A DNA stretch of 64,000 nucleotides from CAYMDP01 sp964389375 (GCA_964389375.1 CAYMDP010000004.1:34408-98407), one strand, 5' to 3'; counted from the first letter of the stretch, positions 9,066 through 17,254 are shown. The notes: generated from the sequence alone by a model not told the origin. Numbers and translations are program-made.

Positions 9066-9108
9066 GCCGATCCTTTTTGCGACTAAGTGGGTCGCAAAAA
9101 AGATCGGC
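9066..9108 (+). terminator. Intrinsic terminator of the 7402-9033 gene
   Basis: An 18-nt stem with one mismatch, GCCGATCC...GCGAC (9066-9083) against 9091-9108, encloses a 7-nt loop and is followed by CTATCTTTATTCTTTTTT. The A/T-rich middle means it can work in both directions. Confidence 0.8.
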
Positions 9109-9235
9109 CTATCTTTATTCTTTTTTGGTAAAAGCGGTAATGACCTTTAAACAGCAAAGATGTTTGGCGGTAGTGAGCTAAAACATCGGTTCTAGGCTCT
9201 GTCTTGCTGCCTAGTGGAATGCCTTTTACATTATT

Positions 9236-9306
9236 CATATTCCATGATCTCTTAATTAGATCTTGTGATTTCGTTTGATCTAAATCTGAGCGAGGCATGG
9301 AATATG
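9236..9306 (+). promoter_or_regulatory. Inverted repeat able to mask the start codon of the MAPEG gene
   Basis: CATATTCCATG (9236-9246) and CATGGAATATG (9296-9306) are perfect 11-bp reverse complements; the second arm ends with the ATG start codon of the next gene and begins one base after its CGAGG ribosome site. In mRNA the pairing would hide the start codon across a 49-nt loop. The regulatory role is inference. Confidence 0.45.
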
Positions 9307-9720
9307 AAAACCCAACTGATTTTCCCGATGGCCTTTTATGTTCTGTATATTTGGTGTGTCACTTTGTACATGTTTCGTGTTCGTATTCGGGCGGTTAAGT
9401 CCGGCGAGGTGGCGATTCGCTACTTTAAGGCTTACACCGGGGCTCCCCCAACAGAACGGACTCAATTGGTGGCAAGACATTACGATAATCAATTTCAAGT
9501 CCCCATGTTATTTTTTGCGGTTGGAATTTTGCATACCTTTGTGGCGCGGATAGATACGGTGACTGTGGTCTTGGCTTGGGTATTTGTCTTGAGCCGACTT
9601 GCCCATGCTTGGGTGCACCTGGGTTCGAACCGGATTCAACATCGGTTTAAAGTCTTTGCAGCGGGATGGATTGTAATTCTACTTCTCTGGGCCCAGTTGG
9701 TTTATTTTTCTGTTCAATAA
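9304..9720 (+). CDS. MAPEG-family membrane protein
   Basis: This 138-residue protein has four hydrophobic segments (about 5-22, 60-78, 82-100 and 115-135), the layout of the MAPEG group (microsomal glutathione transferase-like). The loop between segments 1 and 2 contains the conserved-looking ARHYDNQFQVP, matching the family's NxxE/NQFE region, and segment 3 carries RLAHAWVHLGSNRIQHRF, which resembles the R-x-x-H-x-x-x-H-x-x-x-N-x-x-x-R block of bacterial MAPEG proteins. Activity may be glutathione conjugation or peroxide reduction, but many bacterial members are uncharacterised. I choose ATG 9304 with CGAGG 8 nt upstream; the frame is open to GTG 9265, where no ribosome site exists. Confidence 0.8.
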   Translation: MKTQLIFPMAFYVLYIWCVTLYMFRVRIRAVKSGEVAIRYFKAYTGAPPTERTQLVARHYDNQFQVPMLFFAVGILHTFVARIDTVTVVLAWVFVLSRLAHAWVHLGSNRIQHRFKVFAAGWIVILLLWAQLVYFSVQ

Positions 9721-9905
9721 GTTTGTATTTGCCCCAAGGAATGCTAAGCCAGCGGCCAGACGGCCTAGTCCAAAGTGACGCAGTTATCCTTTATCTATAT
9801 CGCCTAAGCCCAAGATATTTCTAATCCTTCTTTGTCGAACTTTATTTTACTCTTGCTCGGCCCCTTTGTTTGAATATGATCTTGGACAAGCATGTGGGGG
9901 TATTA

Positions 9906-11192
9906 ATGTCTAAGTTTTTAAGTATTCTAGTGGCGAGCTGTTTTATCTCTGGAGTCTCCCTAGCAGAATCTGATCTGCAGAAGGTTCTGGTCGTTTATAA
10001 AGATAATTCGGTCCGTGGATTACAAACTCTTTCGAATCAAAACCGAAACCAGCTATTAAGGCAAGTGACTGCAGAAAATGAAGCCAAGCTATTTGCGGGA
10101 CGATTTGGAGTTTTAAATAAAGGTGAAAGTTTGTGGATTCTAAATTCTACGATCTTGTCTGTTTCGGAAGCAGAGTCTAAACGAATTGGGACTTTATCTT
10201 TTGTAAACCAGGTGATTCCATTAGGTCGCCCCGTTCAAATTCTGCGGTCGGTGGAATTTGAGGCTTCTAACGAATTAGATCTTTTCACCTATGGACTGAT
10301 TAAAATTGGAGTTCCCCAAGTTCGGGCTCAGTATGTGGGTCTTGAGGGCCGGGGAGTGCGAGTTGGTGTTATCGACACCGGGATTACTCAACGACATCCA
10401 GATTTAACCGATCGAATTGTGGCCTTTCGCGATTTTATAAATCCAAATAACAAATTGGCTATGGATGATCACGGTCACGGGACCCATGTTGCGGGAACTA
10501 TTGCGGGGGGCTCAAGCTCTGGCCGCTCTATTGGTGTGGCACCCGGCGCAGATTTAATTGTGGCTAAAGGATTTAACTCACGCGGAAATTCAGAAGACAG
10601 TGAATTGTTAAAAGCTCTTCAGTGGATGGTCGATCCAGACGACAATCCCGAAACAGATGATGGGGCTCACATTATTAGCAATTCTTGGAATATGGGAGTC
10701 CGGGTCGGAACCTTAGAGCCCGAGTCCGAGCCCTTTTGTCAGATTATTATTCGTTTAAAAGAATTTGGAGTTTTACCTGTTTTTGCTGCTGGTAATGATG
10801 GGCCCCGTGAAAATTCAATTACACCTCCGGGTGCTTGCCCCGAATCTTTAACCGTAGGCGCGACAAATTCTTCAGACGGGATGGCGGATTTTTCGTCTCG
10901 GGGACCAGTGCGATGGAAGAATCAGACTGTAGAAAAGCCGGATGTGACGGCTCCTGGAGTTGGTGTTTACTCTGCGGACTTAGGGGCAAGATACCGAACA
11001 CGTTCTGGGACTTCGATGGCGACTCCTCACGTAGCCGGAGCTTTGGCTGTGATGAAGCAACTTTATCCTGAGCTTGGTCCCGATGAGTTGTCGGACTTGC
11101 TTCGTGAGTCTTCAGATAGCTTCGGCAGAACCGGGTATCATCCAGGATTTGGACTTGGCCGTATCGATCTTTTAAAAGCGGTCACCGAGTAA
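9906..11192 (+). CDS. Secreted subtilisin-family serine protease (S8)
   Basis: The 428-residue protein has a signal peptide (MSKFLSILVASCFISGVSLA), an inhibitor-like propeptide (about 25-110) and an S8 catalytic domain. The triad is visible: Asp157 in GVIDTGI, His191 in HGTHVAGT and Ser370 in GTSMATPHVAGA; the oxyanion Asn is in FAAGND. No C-terminal extension, so it is a compact exoprotease, acting after propeptide removal. A secreted protease would suit a proteolytic or predatory lifestyle (inference). The start at ATG 9906 is set by GGGGG 5 nt upstream; the upstream TTG/ATG codons at 9870-9876 lack a site and would spoil the signal peptide. Confidence 0.92.
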   Translation: MSKFLSILVASCFISGVSLAESDLQKVLVVYKDNSVRGLQTLSNQNRNQLLRQVTAENEAKLFAGRFGVLNKGESLWILNSTILSVSEAESKRIGTLSFVNQVIPLGRPVQILRSVEFEASNELDLFTYGLIKIGVPQVRAQYVGLEGRGVRVGVIDTGITQRHPDLTDRIVAFRDFINPNNKLAMDDHGHGTHVAGTIAGGSSSGRSIGVAPGADLIVAKGFNSRGNSEDSELLKALQWMVDPDDNPETDDGAHIISNSWNMGVRVGTLEPESEPFCQIIIRLKEFGVLPVFAAGNDGPRENSITPPGACPESLTVGATNSSDGMADFSSRGPVRWKNQTVEKPDVTAPGVGVYSADLGARYRTRSGTSMATPHVAGALAVMKQLYPELGPDELSDLLRESSDSFGRTGYHPGFGLGRIDLLKAVTE

Positions 11193-11264
11193 ACCTAAAT
11201 TATTGATTCTCAGTTTTTGAACAGTCATGTAATGGCCGGGTTTTGCTTGCAAAATCTCCGTTTC

Positions 11265-11285
11265 TTGACATTTCATGAAATGTCA
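11265..11285 (+). promoter_or_regulatory. Palindromic operator overlapping the promoter of the toxin-antitoxin operon
   Basis: TGACATTTCATGAAATGTCA (11266-11285) is a perfect 20-bp palindrome and its first bases complete a consensus -35 box TTGACA (11265-11270). A -10 like GATAAA lies at 11287-11292. The position is what is expected for autorepression by the ribbon-helix-helix antitoxin encoded 18 nt downstream. Confidence 0.75.
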
Positions 11286-11302
11286 TGATAAACTTGCCCA
11301 TT

Positions 11303-11515
11303 ATGAAAGCCAAAAAATTTGCCACACAAATTGATGAAAAAGTGCTGAAGGATCTGAAGTCCTATGTGATTCAGACAGATCGAAGTATTTCAAGTGTGGT
11401 GAATGAGGCTGTGGCTGAGTATCTTCAAAGATCCAGACTTCGGCCGGCCTTTCGAGAGGCTATGGACGAAGTTTTAAACGAACATCAAGAATTGTTAAAA
11501 CGACTGGCTAAATGA
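11303..11515 (+). CDS. Antitoxin of a Doc-type toxin-antitoxin pair, ribbon-helix-helix fold
   Basis: The 70-residue protein starts KAKKFATQIDEKVLKDLK, a beta strand followed by two helices with RSISSVVNEAV, the CopG/Arc-like ribbon-helix-helix pattern, and ends in a charged helix (about 45-70) likely to wrap the toxin. Antitoxins of this kind neutralise the partner and repress their own promoter, which fits the palindrome just upstream. It differs from the classic Phd partner of Doc. Its stop overlaps the toxin start by 4 nt (ATGA), giving translational coupling. I prefer ATG 11303, since the alternative ATG 11285 lies inside the operator; neither has a good ribosome site, so the message may have a very short leader. 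Confidence 0.8.
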   Translation: MKAKKFATQIDEKVLKDLKSYVIQTDRSISSVVNEAVAEYLQRSRLRPAFREAMDEVLNEHQELLKRLAK

Positions 11516-11892
11516 AGGCCGTTCTTTACCCAAGCCTGATTGAAACCTTAGAACTTCACATTCGATTGATCGATCGATTTGGCGGCAAGGGGGGAGTCAG
11601 AGACATGGGGCTGTTAGAGAGCGCCCTTATGCGTCCGCAGACTGGTTATTACAATTCCCTTTCTCTTCAGGCAGCGGCGCTACTACAAAGTCTTGCGCGT
11701 AACCATGGATTCGTTGATGGAAACAAACGGATCGCATTTGCAAGTAGTGCAATTTTTCTTCGCATGAATGGCTATCGCTTAAAGGTAGATGCCGACAACG
11801 GAGAGGCCTTTATTATCGATAGAGTCCTTAAGGCTAAGGCAGAAATCGATGAGATCGCGGCCTGGTTAGAACAGCATATGAAGTCAGTGTGA
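11512..11892 (+). CDS. doc: Doc-type Fic-fold toxin (death on curing)
   Basis: The 126 residues equal the length of phage P1 Doc. The Fic motif reads NHGFVDGNKR with catalytic-site His65, matching HxFxDxNKR of Doc kinases that phosphorylate EF-Tu on a threonine and so halt translation. The GGVRDMGLLESALMRPQ segment near residue 25-41 is also typical of the Doc branch (death-on-curing family). All key Fic residues are intact, so the toxin should be active. It is encoded second in a bicistronic operon with the overlapping antitoxin gene. Chromosomal location away from any visible phage or plasmid gene suggests a stability or stress module, possibly acquired by transfer (inference). Confidence 0.92.
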   Translation: MKAVLYPSLIETLELHIRLIDRFGGKGGVRDMGLLESALMRPQTGYYNSLSLQAAALLQSLARNHGFVDGNKRIAFASSAIFLRMNGYRLKVDADNGEAFIIDRVLKAKAEIDEIAAWLEQHMKSV

Positions 11893-11995
11893 TTCAAAAT
11901 GGGTCAATCGTGAGGGTTTGGACCCTAAAATGCGAAGTCTTAACTAGGTCCGATCCGAATGTTTTTTGAGGTAGATTCCGATAAGTAGGGACTCT

Positions 11996-13264
11996 ATGCT
12001 TAAGAAAATAATTTTGTTTTGCATCGTCTCTACACTTACAATTCTTGTCGGAGTTTTTTCAGCCTGTTCTTCTGATAAGGCCAGCAATGGCAGCGGAACG
12101 ACGCTAGCGTCAAAGGCATTTTGGCTAGAGCCTCTTAATCAAACTACAATTGGCCTTGGTCAAAATTTGAATGTCTATGCCGCCCTAAAAGCAGATGCCG
12201 GGCTTGCTTACCCTAGCTACGTGGATGCAAGTCAGGTGAGCTGGGCCTCTTCAAACCCCACTGTGGCGGCAATCAACAGCAGTGGTCTTGTGGCAGGACT
12301 TGCAGAAGGGACCACGACGATCACTGCTAGCTATCAGACTTATTCTGATCAGATCACTATCAAGGTCAGTGGACAGTTTTTAAGCCGAAGTGTTTTTGTT
12401 ATGGGACAAGGACAACGCTCTTATTCTTTATATGTCCCGTCCTTTGGAAGCAGCGCTGGCCCGCACCCTTTATTGTTATCTCTTCATGGCGGTGGGGGAA
12501 GCGCGATGATTCAAGCCTCTACCAGTCTGTTAAGTCAATTTGCCCAATCCCAAAAATTTTATGTGGCTTTTTTAGAGGGTACTGGTGGAATTAAAACCTT
12601 CAATGCAGGAAATTGCTGTGGGACTGCCGAGACAAATAATGTGGATGATGTTTTATATGTGCGAAGGGCCATCGAGCAAATCGAAGCAGATTTTGCTGTA
12701 GATTCAGGAAAGATTTTTTCTACGGGTTTTTCAAATGGGGGGATGATGTCCCATCGATTGGCTTGTGAGTTAGCAGACAAAATTAGTGGCATTGCGGCCA
12801 TTGGCGGAGCTTCGGGGCAATTTGATATCGATGACAATCAGTATTACCCATGCAATCCAAGTCAGCCTATTCGAGTGCTTCATATTCATGCGGCAAATGA
12901 CAGAAATTATCCCATTGAAGGTGGATTCGGAGACGGATTTTCAAATACTCCATTTTATTCGATTGAATCTACGATCGAGACCTGGCGGATCCGAAATAAC
13001 CTGACAAGTCAGGCGGCTATCGAAAACATTTCTTCAACGACTCAATGCCGGCACTATCGGACGGTGAGTAATGGGGCTTTGCCCAGTGCGCCCGTAAGTC
13101 TTTGTGTCTTGGACCCCACTGATATCTATGACTCCATCAATGAAATCGTATTTGGAGGCGGGCACTCATGGCCCGGCGGAGCCCGCTCTCCGGCTCCAAA
13201 TAGCGATGTTCCACCTCAAGATTTTAATGCCAATGCCTACCTGTGGGACTTTCTAAATAATTAG
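11996..13264 (+). CDS. Lipoprotein with Big2 domain and LpqC/PHB-depolymerase-type esterase domain
   Basis: The signal peptide ends at FSAC, placing the lipidated Cys at residue 24. Residues about 38-125 form a bacterial Ig-like (Big2) domain with VSWASSNPTVAAIN, GLVAGLAEGTTTITA. From about 130 the alpha/beta-hydrolase fold follows: LLLSLHGGGGSA near the oxyanion hole, nucleophile elbow GFSNGG with Ser246, and a C-terminal GGGHSWPGG with His390. This combination belongs to the polyhydroxybutyrate depolymerase/feruloyl esterase (CE1/LpqC) family. It is probably an outer-membrane-anchored esterase acting on polymers or polysaccharide esters. Catalytic Asp probably lies in HAANDRNYP (about 300). 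Single-gene unit. Confidence 0.85.
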   Translation: MLKKIILFCIVSTLTILVGVFSACSSDKASNGSGTTLASKAFWLEPLNQTTIGLGQNLNVYAALKADAGLAYPSYVDASQVSWASSNPTVAAINSSGLVAGLAEGTTTITASYQTYSDQITIKVSGQFLSRSVFVMGQGQRSYSLYVPSFGSSAGPHPLLLSLHGGGGSAMIQASTSLLSQFAQSQKFYVAFLEGTGGIKTFNAGNCCGTAETNNVDDVLYVRRAIEQIEADFAVDSGKIFSTGFSNGGMMSHRLACELADKISGIAAIGGASGQFDIDDNQYYPCNPSQPIRVLHIHAANDRNYPIEGGFGDGFSNTPFYSIESTIETWRIRNNLTSQAAIENISSTTQCRHYRTVSNGALPSAPVSLCVLDPTDIYDSINEIVFGGGHSWPGGARSPAPNSDVPPQDFNANAYLWDFLNN

Positions 13265-13356
13265 TGATAAAACAAGAGCCAGGTGACTGCTTGATGGAGT
13301 AAGGATAAGAGTAAGAGCCGATTCTGTAGACTTATCGAACGAGAGGCCCTCTTAAG

Positions 13357-14265
13357 ATGTTGTTTAGTGAAGTACTTAAAGCTCACCGGTCAGCGGAAGC
13401 CAAGCATAGTTATACCGATATTCTGGGTGATGCATTTTTAATGAATGAGAATCCGATCTATCGAAGGATCAGATTACAAGCCTTAAATCTTGGAGTGAGC
13501 TTTGCCGAGGCAACGACTCAATACCTGTTAATGCCGTTTAATCAACTTGATAAGATCCTCGCCTCAAAACAAGTTCCCTTTGTCCCATCAGCGCGCCTCA
13601 TGGCTGAGGTTGAATTGAAACACCCGATGGTCTTCGATCTTGAACAAATGCCGATGCCCGAGAGCTATCACTTGCACGAAAGTGCGCATATTGTGGGTGA
13701 GCATTGCAGTTTAACACTTAAGGTAAGTCATCAAGAGGAAAAAATCTTAAAGGCGATTTTATGTGAGAGTTTTGCCAATACTGTGGATGCCTTGGCCTGT
13801 GTTTATGCCGAAACGGAGTTTCACAAAGTTTTTTTGCGACTGAATTGTTATATGACTCCCGTCGATAAGACCCGCAATCTGATTAATAAAGTAAGCCAGG
13901 CCTTGGGTGAGGAGTTCGCGATACGCTTAGTTTTGATTTCCTATGTGTTTGCAAATTTTTTGCGTGATGAAGTCCCGCTCGCCTTAATTGAAGAATGGAT
14001 CGAAAAGTTTGCGAATCTGGAAAAACCTCCGACAAAAAAAATGCTGAAGGATTGTGTGGAACTTGGTGGTATTGGCCAGGCTTTGGATCCACTTTTTCGA
14101 ATACGGACAACAGAAAATTATTTTATGACCCAAGGTTTAGGTGGCGAAGTCTATGATCTTCTGAATTTTGATTTCTTAATTCAACTTCGACGCAAGGATT
14201 TTACTGAAGTTTTTGAAGCCATGATTTCGAGTCTTTATAGGGATCAAAATCTTTCATTAAACTGA
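13357..14265 (+). CDS. Uncharacterised protein with HExxH motif, possible zinc peptidase
   Basis: I do not recognise the family. The 302-residue product has no signal peptide and looks soluble and mostly helical. It carries HLHESAHIVGEH, in which H107-E108-x-x-H111 fits a metallopeptidase HExxH, and E137 in ILCESFANTVD sits 26 residues later, the spacing of the third zinc ligand in gluzincins. That combination of motif, helix context and downstream acidic residue makes an enzyme plausible, although the motif alone is common by chance. The start ATG 13357 has GAGAGG about 8 nt upstream. Neighbours (esterase lipoprotein, broken VOC gene) give no functional hint. Confidence 0.6.
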   Translation: MLFSEVLKAHRSAEAKHSYTDILGDAFLMNENPIYRRIRLQALNLGVSFAEATTQYLLMPFNQLDKILASKQVPFVPSARLMAEVELKHPMVFDLEQMPMPESYHLHESAHIVGEHCSLTLKVSHQEEKILKAILCESFANTVDALACVYAETEFHKVFLRLNCYMTPVDKTRNLINKVSQALGEEFAIRLVLISYVFANFLRDEVPLALIEEWIEKFANLEKPPTKKMLKDCVELGGIGQALDPLFRIRTTENYFMTQGLGGEVYDLLNFDFLIQLRRKDFTEVFEAMISSLYRDQNLSLN

Positions 14266-14294
14266 AGTTTTGGTCATTCCCATGGCCTGACCAT

Positions 14295-14320
14295 GTGCCC
14301 CACTGCCAGGTGCCGGGCAC
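14295..14320. repeat. Short GTGCC-type hairpin
   Basis: GTGCCC (14295-14300) pairs with GGGCAC (14315-14320), with CCAGGTGCC in between. The words GGTGCC and CCAGG recur in the hairpins at 59838-59864 and 62281-62334, so this may be a degraded member of the same family. It lies 30 nt after the 13357-14265 gene. Confidence 0.35.
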
Positions 14321-14428
14321 TCACTGTTTAGACGCAGCTCTAAGGCTATTTTCAATACTGACTAGCTACGAATTGTTTACTAGATTATAGCTACTGATCA
14401 ATCGGATCAATTACCTAAGGAGATGAGA

Positions 14429-14908
14429 ATGTCCGAACTTGTGACCTGCGTTTGGTTTGATTACGGTGAAGCTAGTAAGGCTGCCGCTTTTTATGCAGCC
14501 ACCTTTCCGAACAGTAGTGTTGGGCGAGTCAATTTTGCACCTGGAGATTTTCCGGGAGGCAAAGGGGGGAGTGAGCTGACTGTAGAGTTTAATGTGATGG
14601 GACGAAAATTTGTCGGTCTTAACGGCGGACCAAATTTTTAACCTAACGAATCTGTCAGCTTCATGATCATTACCGACAATCAGGAAGAAACGGATCGATA
14701 CTGGAATGCGATCATTAACAATGGTGGCGCAGAAAGCGCCTGTGGTTGGTGCAAGGACCGCTGGGGTTTCTCTTGGCAGATTACTCCAAGATTGCTGCTT
14801 GATCTGACAACCAGTTCTGATTCTGAGCAAGCAAAGCGTGCATTTGAGGCGATGATGGGCATGACTAAAATTGACATCGCCGCCCTTCGAGCTGCCGTAA
14901 AGTCCTAA
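14429..14908 (+). pseudogene. VOC-fold PhnB/3-demethylubiquinone methyltransferase-like gene with one in-frame stop
   Basis: Two open stretches (14429-14641 and 14642-14908) are in the same frame and together encode a complete 159-codon protein of the PhnB-like glyoxalase/VOC family: VTCVWFDYGEASKAAAFYA, PGDFPGGKGG, MGRKFVGLNGGPNF, then after the stop PNESVSFMI, the hallmark DNQEETDRYWN, and CGWCKDRWGFSWQITP. A TAA at 14639-14641 interrupts just where homologues usually have Lys (GGPxFK), so a single AAA to TAA change explains it. The rest of the reading frame is intact, implying a recent mutation, readthrough or a sequencing error. Start ATG 14429 follows TAAGGAG by 6 nt. The downstream ATG 14663 has no ribosome site. 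Confidence 0.85.
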
Positions 14909-14987
14909 AGCGAACTTTGAGAATTTAGGGATTTTTTTGTTGAAAAATAGACTGGGCGGACTGGACACGAATTGAGTAGGATTCGGG

Positions 14988-15024
14988 GTCCTGTTTTTAG
15001 AAAGCGTGTTTCCAAAAACAGGAC
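14988..15024. terminator. Hairpin between convergent genes
   Basis: GTCCTGTTTTT (14988-14998) and AAAAACAGGAC (15014-15024) form a perfect 11-bp stem with a 15-nt loop between the VOC pseudogene (+) and the small secreted gene (-). It can act in both directions. Confidence 0.7.
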
Positions 15025-15040
15025 TCGGTCTTAGGGAGGA

Positions 15041-15382
15041 CTATTCGCAGCGTGAAACTTCCCAAATTGCGCGGCAAGAATCTGGAGTTGCGTCAAGGCT
15101 GTCGTCTAAACACTTTGTATCGACGTAGCTGATAACTAAAAGATCCTTTTTTCGATTAACGCGAATACGAGATTCATCTTTTTCGATATCTTCTTTCATA
15201 AGCTTCAGTGCTTTGTGTCTTACGGCGTAGGGGTTTCCAGTAAAGCACATTTCATAATAGCCAATTGAGCTTTCTAAAACATTTTGGCCTTTTTCGGGGC
15301 CTTCAGAGAAATAAAGATCTCCGCTAGAGGCCATGGCGGATAGGGGTAAAACTAGAAACAGTAAGGCGATAAGAACTTTCAT
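15041..15382 (-). CDS. Small secreted cysteine-containing protein (CFTGN family)
   Basis: The 113-residue product has a signal peptide (MKVLIALLFLVLPLSAMAS) and a mature part with four cysteines (MCFTGN, KCLD, SCRA, RCE) that could make two disulphides in the periplasm. The segment CFTGN followed by a V and LKLMKE recurs in the protein encoded at 58329-58703, so the two are probably paralogues. No known family is recognised. The start is certain from GGAGGG 3-4 nt before the final leader bases on the minus strand. It is a single gene ending at the shared hairpin 14988-15024. Confidence 0.8.
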   Translation of the reverse strand: MKVLIALLFLVLPLSAMASSGDLYFSEGPEKGQNVLESSIGYYEMCFTGNPYAVRHKALKLMKEDIEKDESRIRVNRKKDLLVISYVDTKCLDDSLDATPDSCRAIWEVSRCE

Positions 15383-15526
15383 AAACCCTCCAAATGTTGC
15401 TAAGGTCTTTAGCAGCGAAGGTTTTGCCTGTAAATAGGCAAGCCTTTTGTGAAATTTTGTCCTAATGCTTTGGGATAGCAGGGGCCGGCTTATAATCGAG
15501 CTGCGGATTACTTAGGGGCGGAATAC

Positions 15527-16774
15527 CTAGAGTCGGTTTGCCTGCTTAAGTTTATTCAATAAGACCTTTTCAGCCCGTTTTAATTGGGGGTCTTCGCTAG
15601 CGCCAGCTTGTAGGGGCCAATCGACATTTACATCGGGCTCAACACCCTTACCCTCTAGATCGACTCCATCAAGTAAAAGTCCCTGGGATGAAAGATAAAG
15701 GAAATAGGGCAAAGAGAGTTCTCTCATGTGGGCTGCGCCTGCCACAAAAAAACCTGCGGTGCGGGTGCCAATCAATGTGGCTCTCTTGGTTTTTTTAAAT
15801 TGAAAGGCCAAAGCCTCTTTTCCCGAGCGCACACCTTCGTTGATGATCACGACCATGGGTTTTTTAAAGCTTTCAGGGTTTGTTTTAGATTCGGGTTTGC
15901 TTTTATTCTTGGTTCCGTCCCGAAGAATAAAGGCGGATTCAAAATAAGTAGAGCTGTCTTCGAAAAAGGGATCTAAGTGGTCGTACCAGGCTCCGCCAAA
16001 GCCGTCTCTTAAGTCTAAGATAAATCCGTCGACATGTTTTAAGGATTTTACGGCTTTTGCGAGTTCTTTCTTTGTTTCATCGTGGGTTCCGGTCCACAGA
16101 TGGACATAGCCGAAAGTTTTATCTTCTTTTTTAATTTCTCGGACACTGTTTTTAGTTGCCGAGATATAAGATTGATGAAGCCCTTCTTGAAGGGGAGTGA
16201 CTTTGATTTTATGTACTTTGGATCTTCGTTTGATTTCTAGCTCGACCGTTTTATTTGCAAGGCCCTGAAAGGATTTTGCGGGGACAAAGGGGCTGCCATT
16301 CGCTTTTAAAATTAAGTCCCCTCTTTTTAGATCTGCTTTTTCTGCTGGGTAGCCGTTTAGGACCGAGCGGACTTGAAAGCCATCAACACTTTTTTTGTAT
16401 TCGGCCCCGATATGCGCAATCGCAGGAGTCTTTGGATCTCTTGTGCCGAAGAGGGATCTAAAAAAGAAAAATTCTAGATCTGATTCCGTATAAAACTGAG
16501 TGTGGGAAACCTTTAAGGTCGATAGAAATGCGTTGATCTGAGTGGCAAGCTCATCCAGGTTTTTTGCATCTGCTGCCCGGCGCTTCATTTTTTCATATTG
16601 TCTGGGTGTAAAATATTTTTGTTCTAGTTTTAAAGGGTAGATATTGGGCTTTGCGGTTTGCCAGAATTCTTCGAATATTTTTTGACCCTCGAAATTGGCG
16701 GGTGGGGCAAGTTGTTGGCTTTGGGCCCAAGTGGTGCTGAGGAGAAAAAGTGTTATAAAAAATGATTTTGCCAT
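15527..16774 (-). CDS. Secreted S41-family (C-terminal processing protease-like) peptidase with PDZ domain
   Basis: The 415-residue protein has a signal peptide ending near TTWAQS. A helical N-terminal domain (25-110) is followed by a PDZ-like region (about 120-195, with GYPAEKADLKRGDLILKANG) and the S41 tail-protease fold: FGYVHLWTGTHDE, ILDLRDGFGGAW, and the nucleophile region NEGVRSGKEALAF with Ser317 and Glu320, then RATLIGTRTAG. This differs from classical CtpA in the sequence around the serine, so the substrate is uncertain. Probable role is periplasmic or extracellular protein processing. The gene starts 5 nt after the stop of the small membrane-protein gene 16780-17166, so the two are likely one operon. 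Confidence 0.82.
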   Translation of the reverse strand: MAKSFFITLFLLSTTWAQSQQLAPPANFEGQKIFEEFWQTAKPNIYPLKLEQKYFTPRQYEKMKRRAADAKNLDELATQINAFLSTLKVSHTQFYTESDLEFFFFRSLFGTRDPKTPAIAHIGAEYKKSVDGFQVRSVLNGYPAEKADLKRGDLILKANGSPFVPAKSFQGLANKTVELEIKRRSKVHKIKVTPLQEGLHQSYISATKNSVREIKKEDKTFGYVHLWTGTHDETKKELAKAVKSLKHVDGFILDLRDGFGGAWYDHLDPFFEDSSTYFESAFILRDGTKNKSKPESKTNPESFKKPMVVIINEGVRSGKEALAFQFKKTKRATLIGTRTAGFFVAGAAHMRELSLPYFLYLSSQGLLLDGVDLEGKGVEPDVNVDWPLQAGASEDPQLKRAEKVLLNKLKQANRL

Positions 16775-16779
16775 TTACC

Positions 16780-17166
16780 TTATATTCGCTGAGCAAGACG
16801 AGTTGCAAAGTAGGTACGCGAGTAGACTAGAACGGGAAGAGCTAGCAAAAGAAGCAGGGTGGTGTACTGCCAGTAGGCAGTAAATTGTGGAGTAAGTGCT
16901 GGCCCGAATCCATACCAAACCAAAATTCCATTTGGACCGAGTCCTTCGCTGAGCACTTGGTAATCGAAAACAATTCTGTTTATTTGAATTGAAGCCATTA
17001 GTCCTAGCAATGCGCCAAGGGATAGGGAGCAAGCATTCACTAAAAGAGAAATGATCCAGGAGCGAGCTAAAGCCTTAAACCACTGATCTAAAAAAAGTAG
17101 TGAAATCGTAGCGATCAACAATGCGGATAAGACAGGGATCCATATAAGAAAAATATTTGCAGTCAT
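16780..17166 (-). CDS. Small polytopic membrane protein of unknown function
   Basis: The 128-residue product has three or four hydrophobic segments (about 5-28, 38-60, 80-90 weak and 95-115) and a basic C-terminal end (SRTYFATRLAQRI). No family is recognised. It lies directly upstream of the S41 protease gene with a 5-nt gap, suggesting co-transcription and possibly a membrane partner. The ATG at 17166 lacks a visible ribosome site. The first codons and the upstream flank are imperfectly repeated at 17851-17922, where the start codon has changed to GTG. Confidence 0.65.
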   Translation of the reverse strand: MTANIFLIWIPVLSALLIATISLLFLDQWFKALARSWIISLLVNACSLSLGALLGLMASIQINRIVFDYQVLSEGLGPNGILVWYGFGPALTPQFTAYWQYTTLLLLLALPVLVYSRTYFATRLAQRI

Positions 17167-17225
17167 GGCTTTGTTTTAGGTCGAAGAATCAGAAATGTAA
17201 ATGCGTTTGGCAGTGGAGTTTTCGC
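17152..17225. repeat. Imperfect direct repeat, copy A
   Basis: This roughly 74-bp stretch, covering the first five codons and the leader of the membrane-protein gene, aligns with 17851-17922: AATATTTGCAGTCA, TTTTAGG, CGAAG and GTAAATGCGTTTGG are shared. Identity is about 75-80 %. Together the copies bracket the secreted-protein gene 17255-17809. Confidence 0.7.
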
Positions 17226-17254
17226 GGGTGGCCAATGCGCTTGGATAATCCGTC

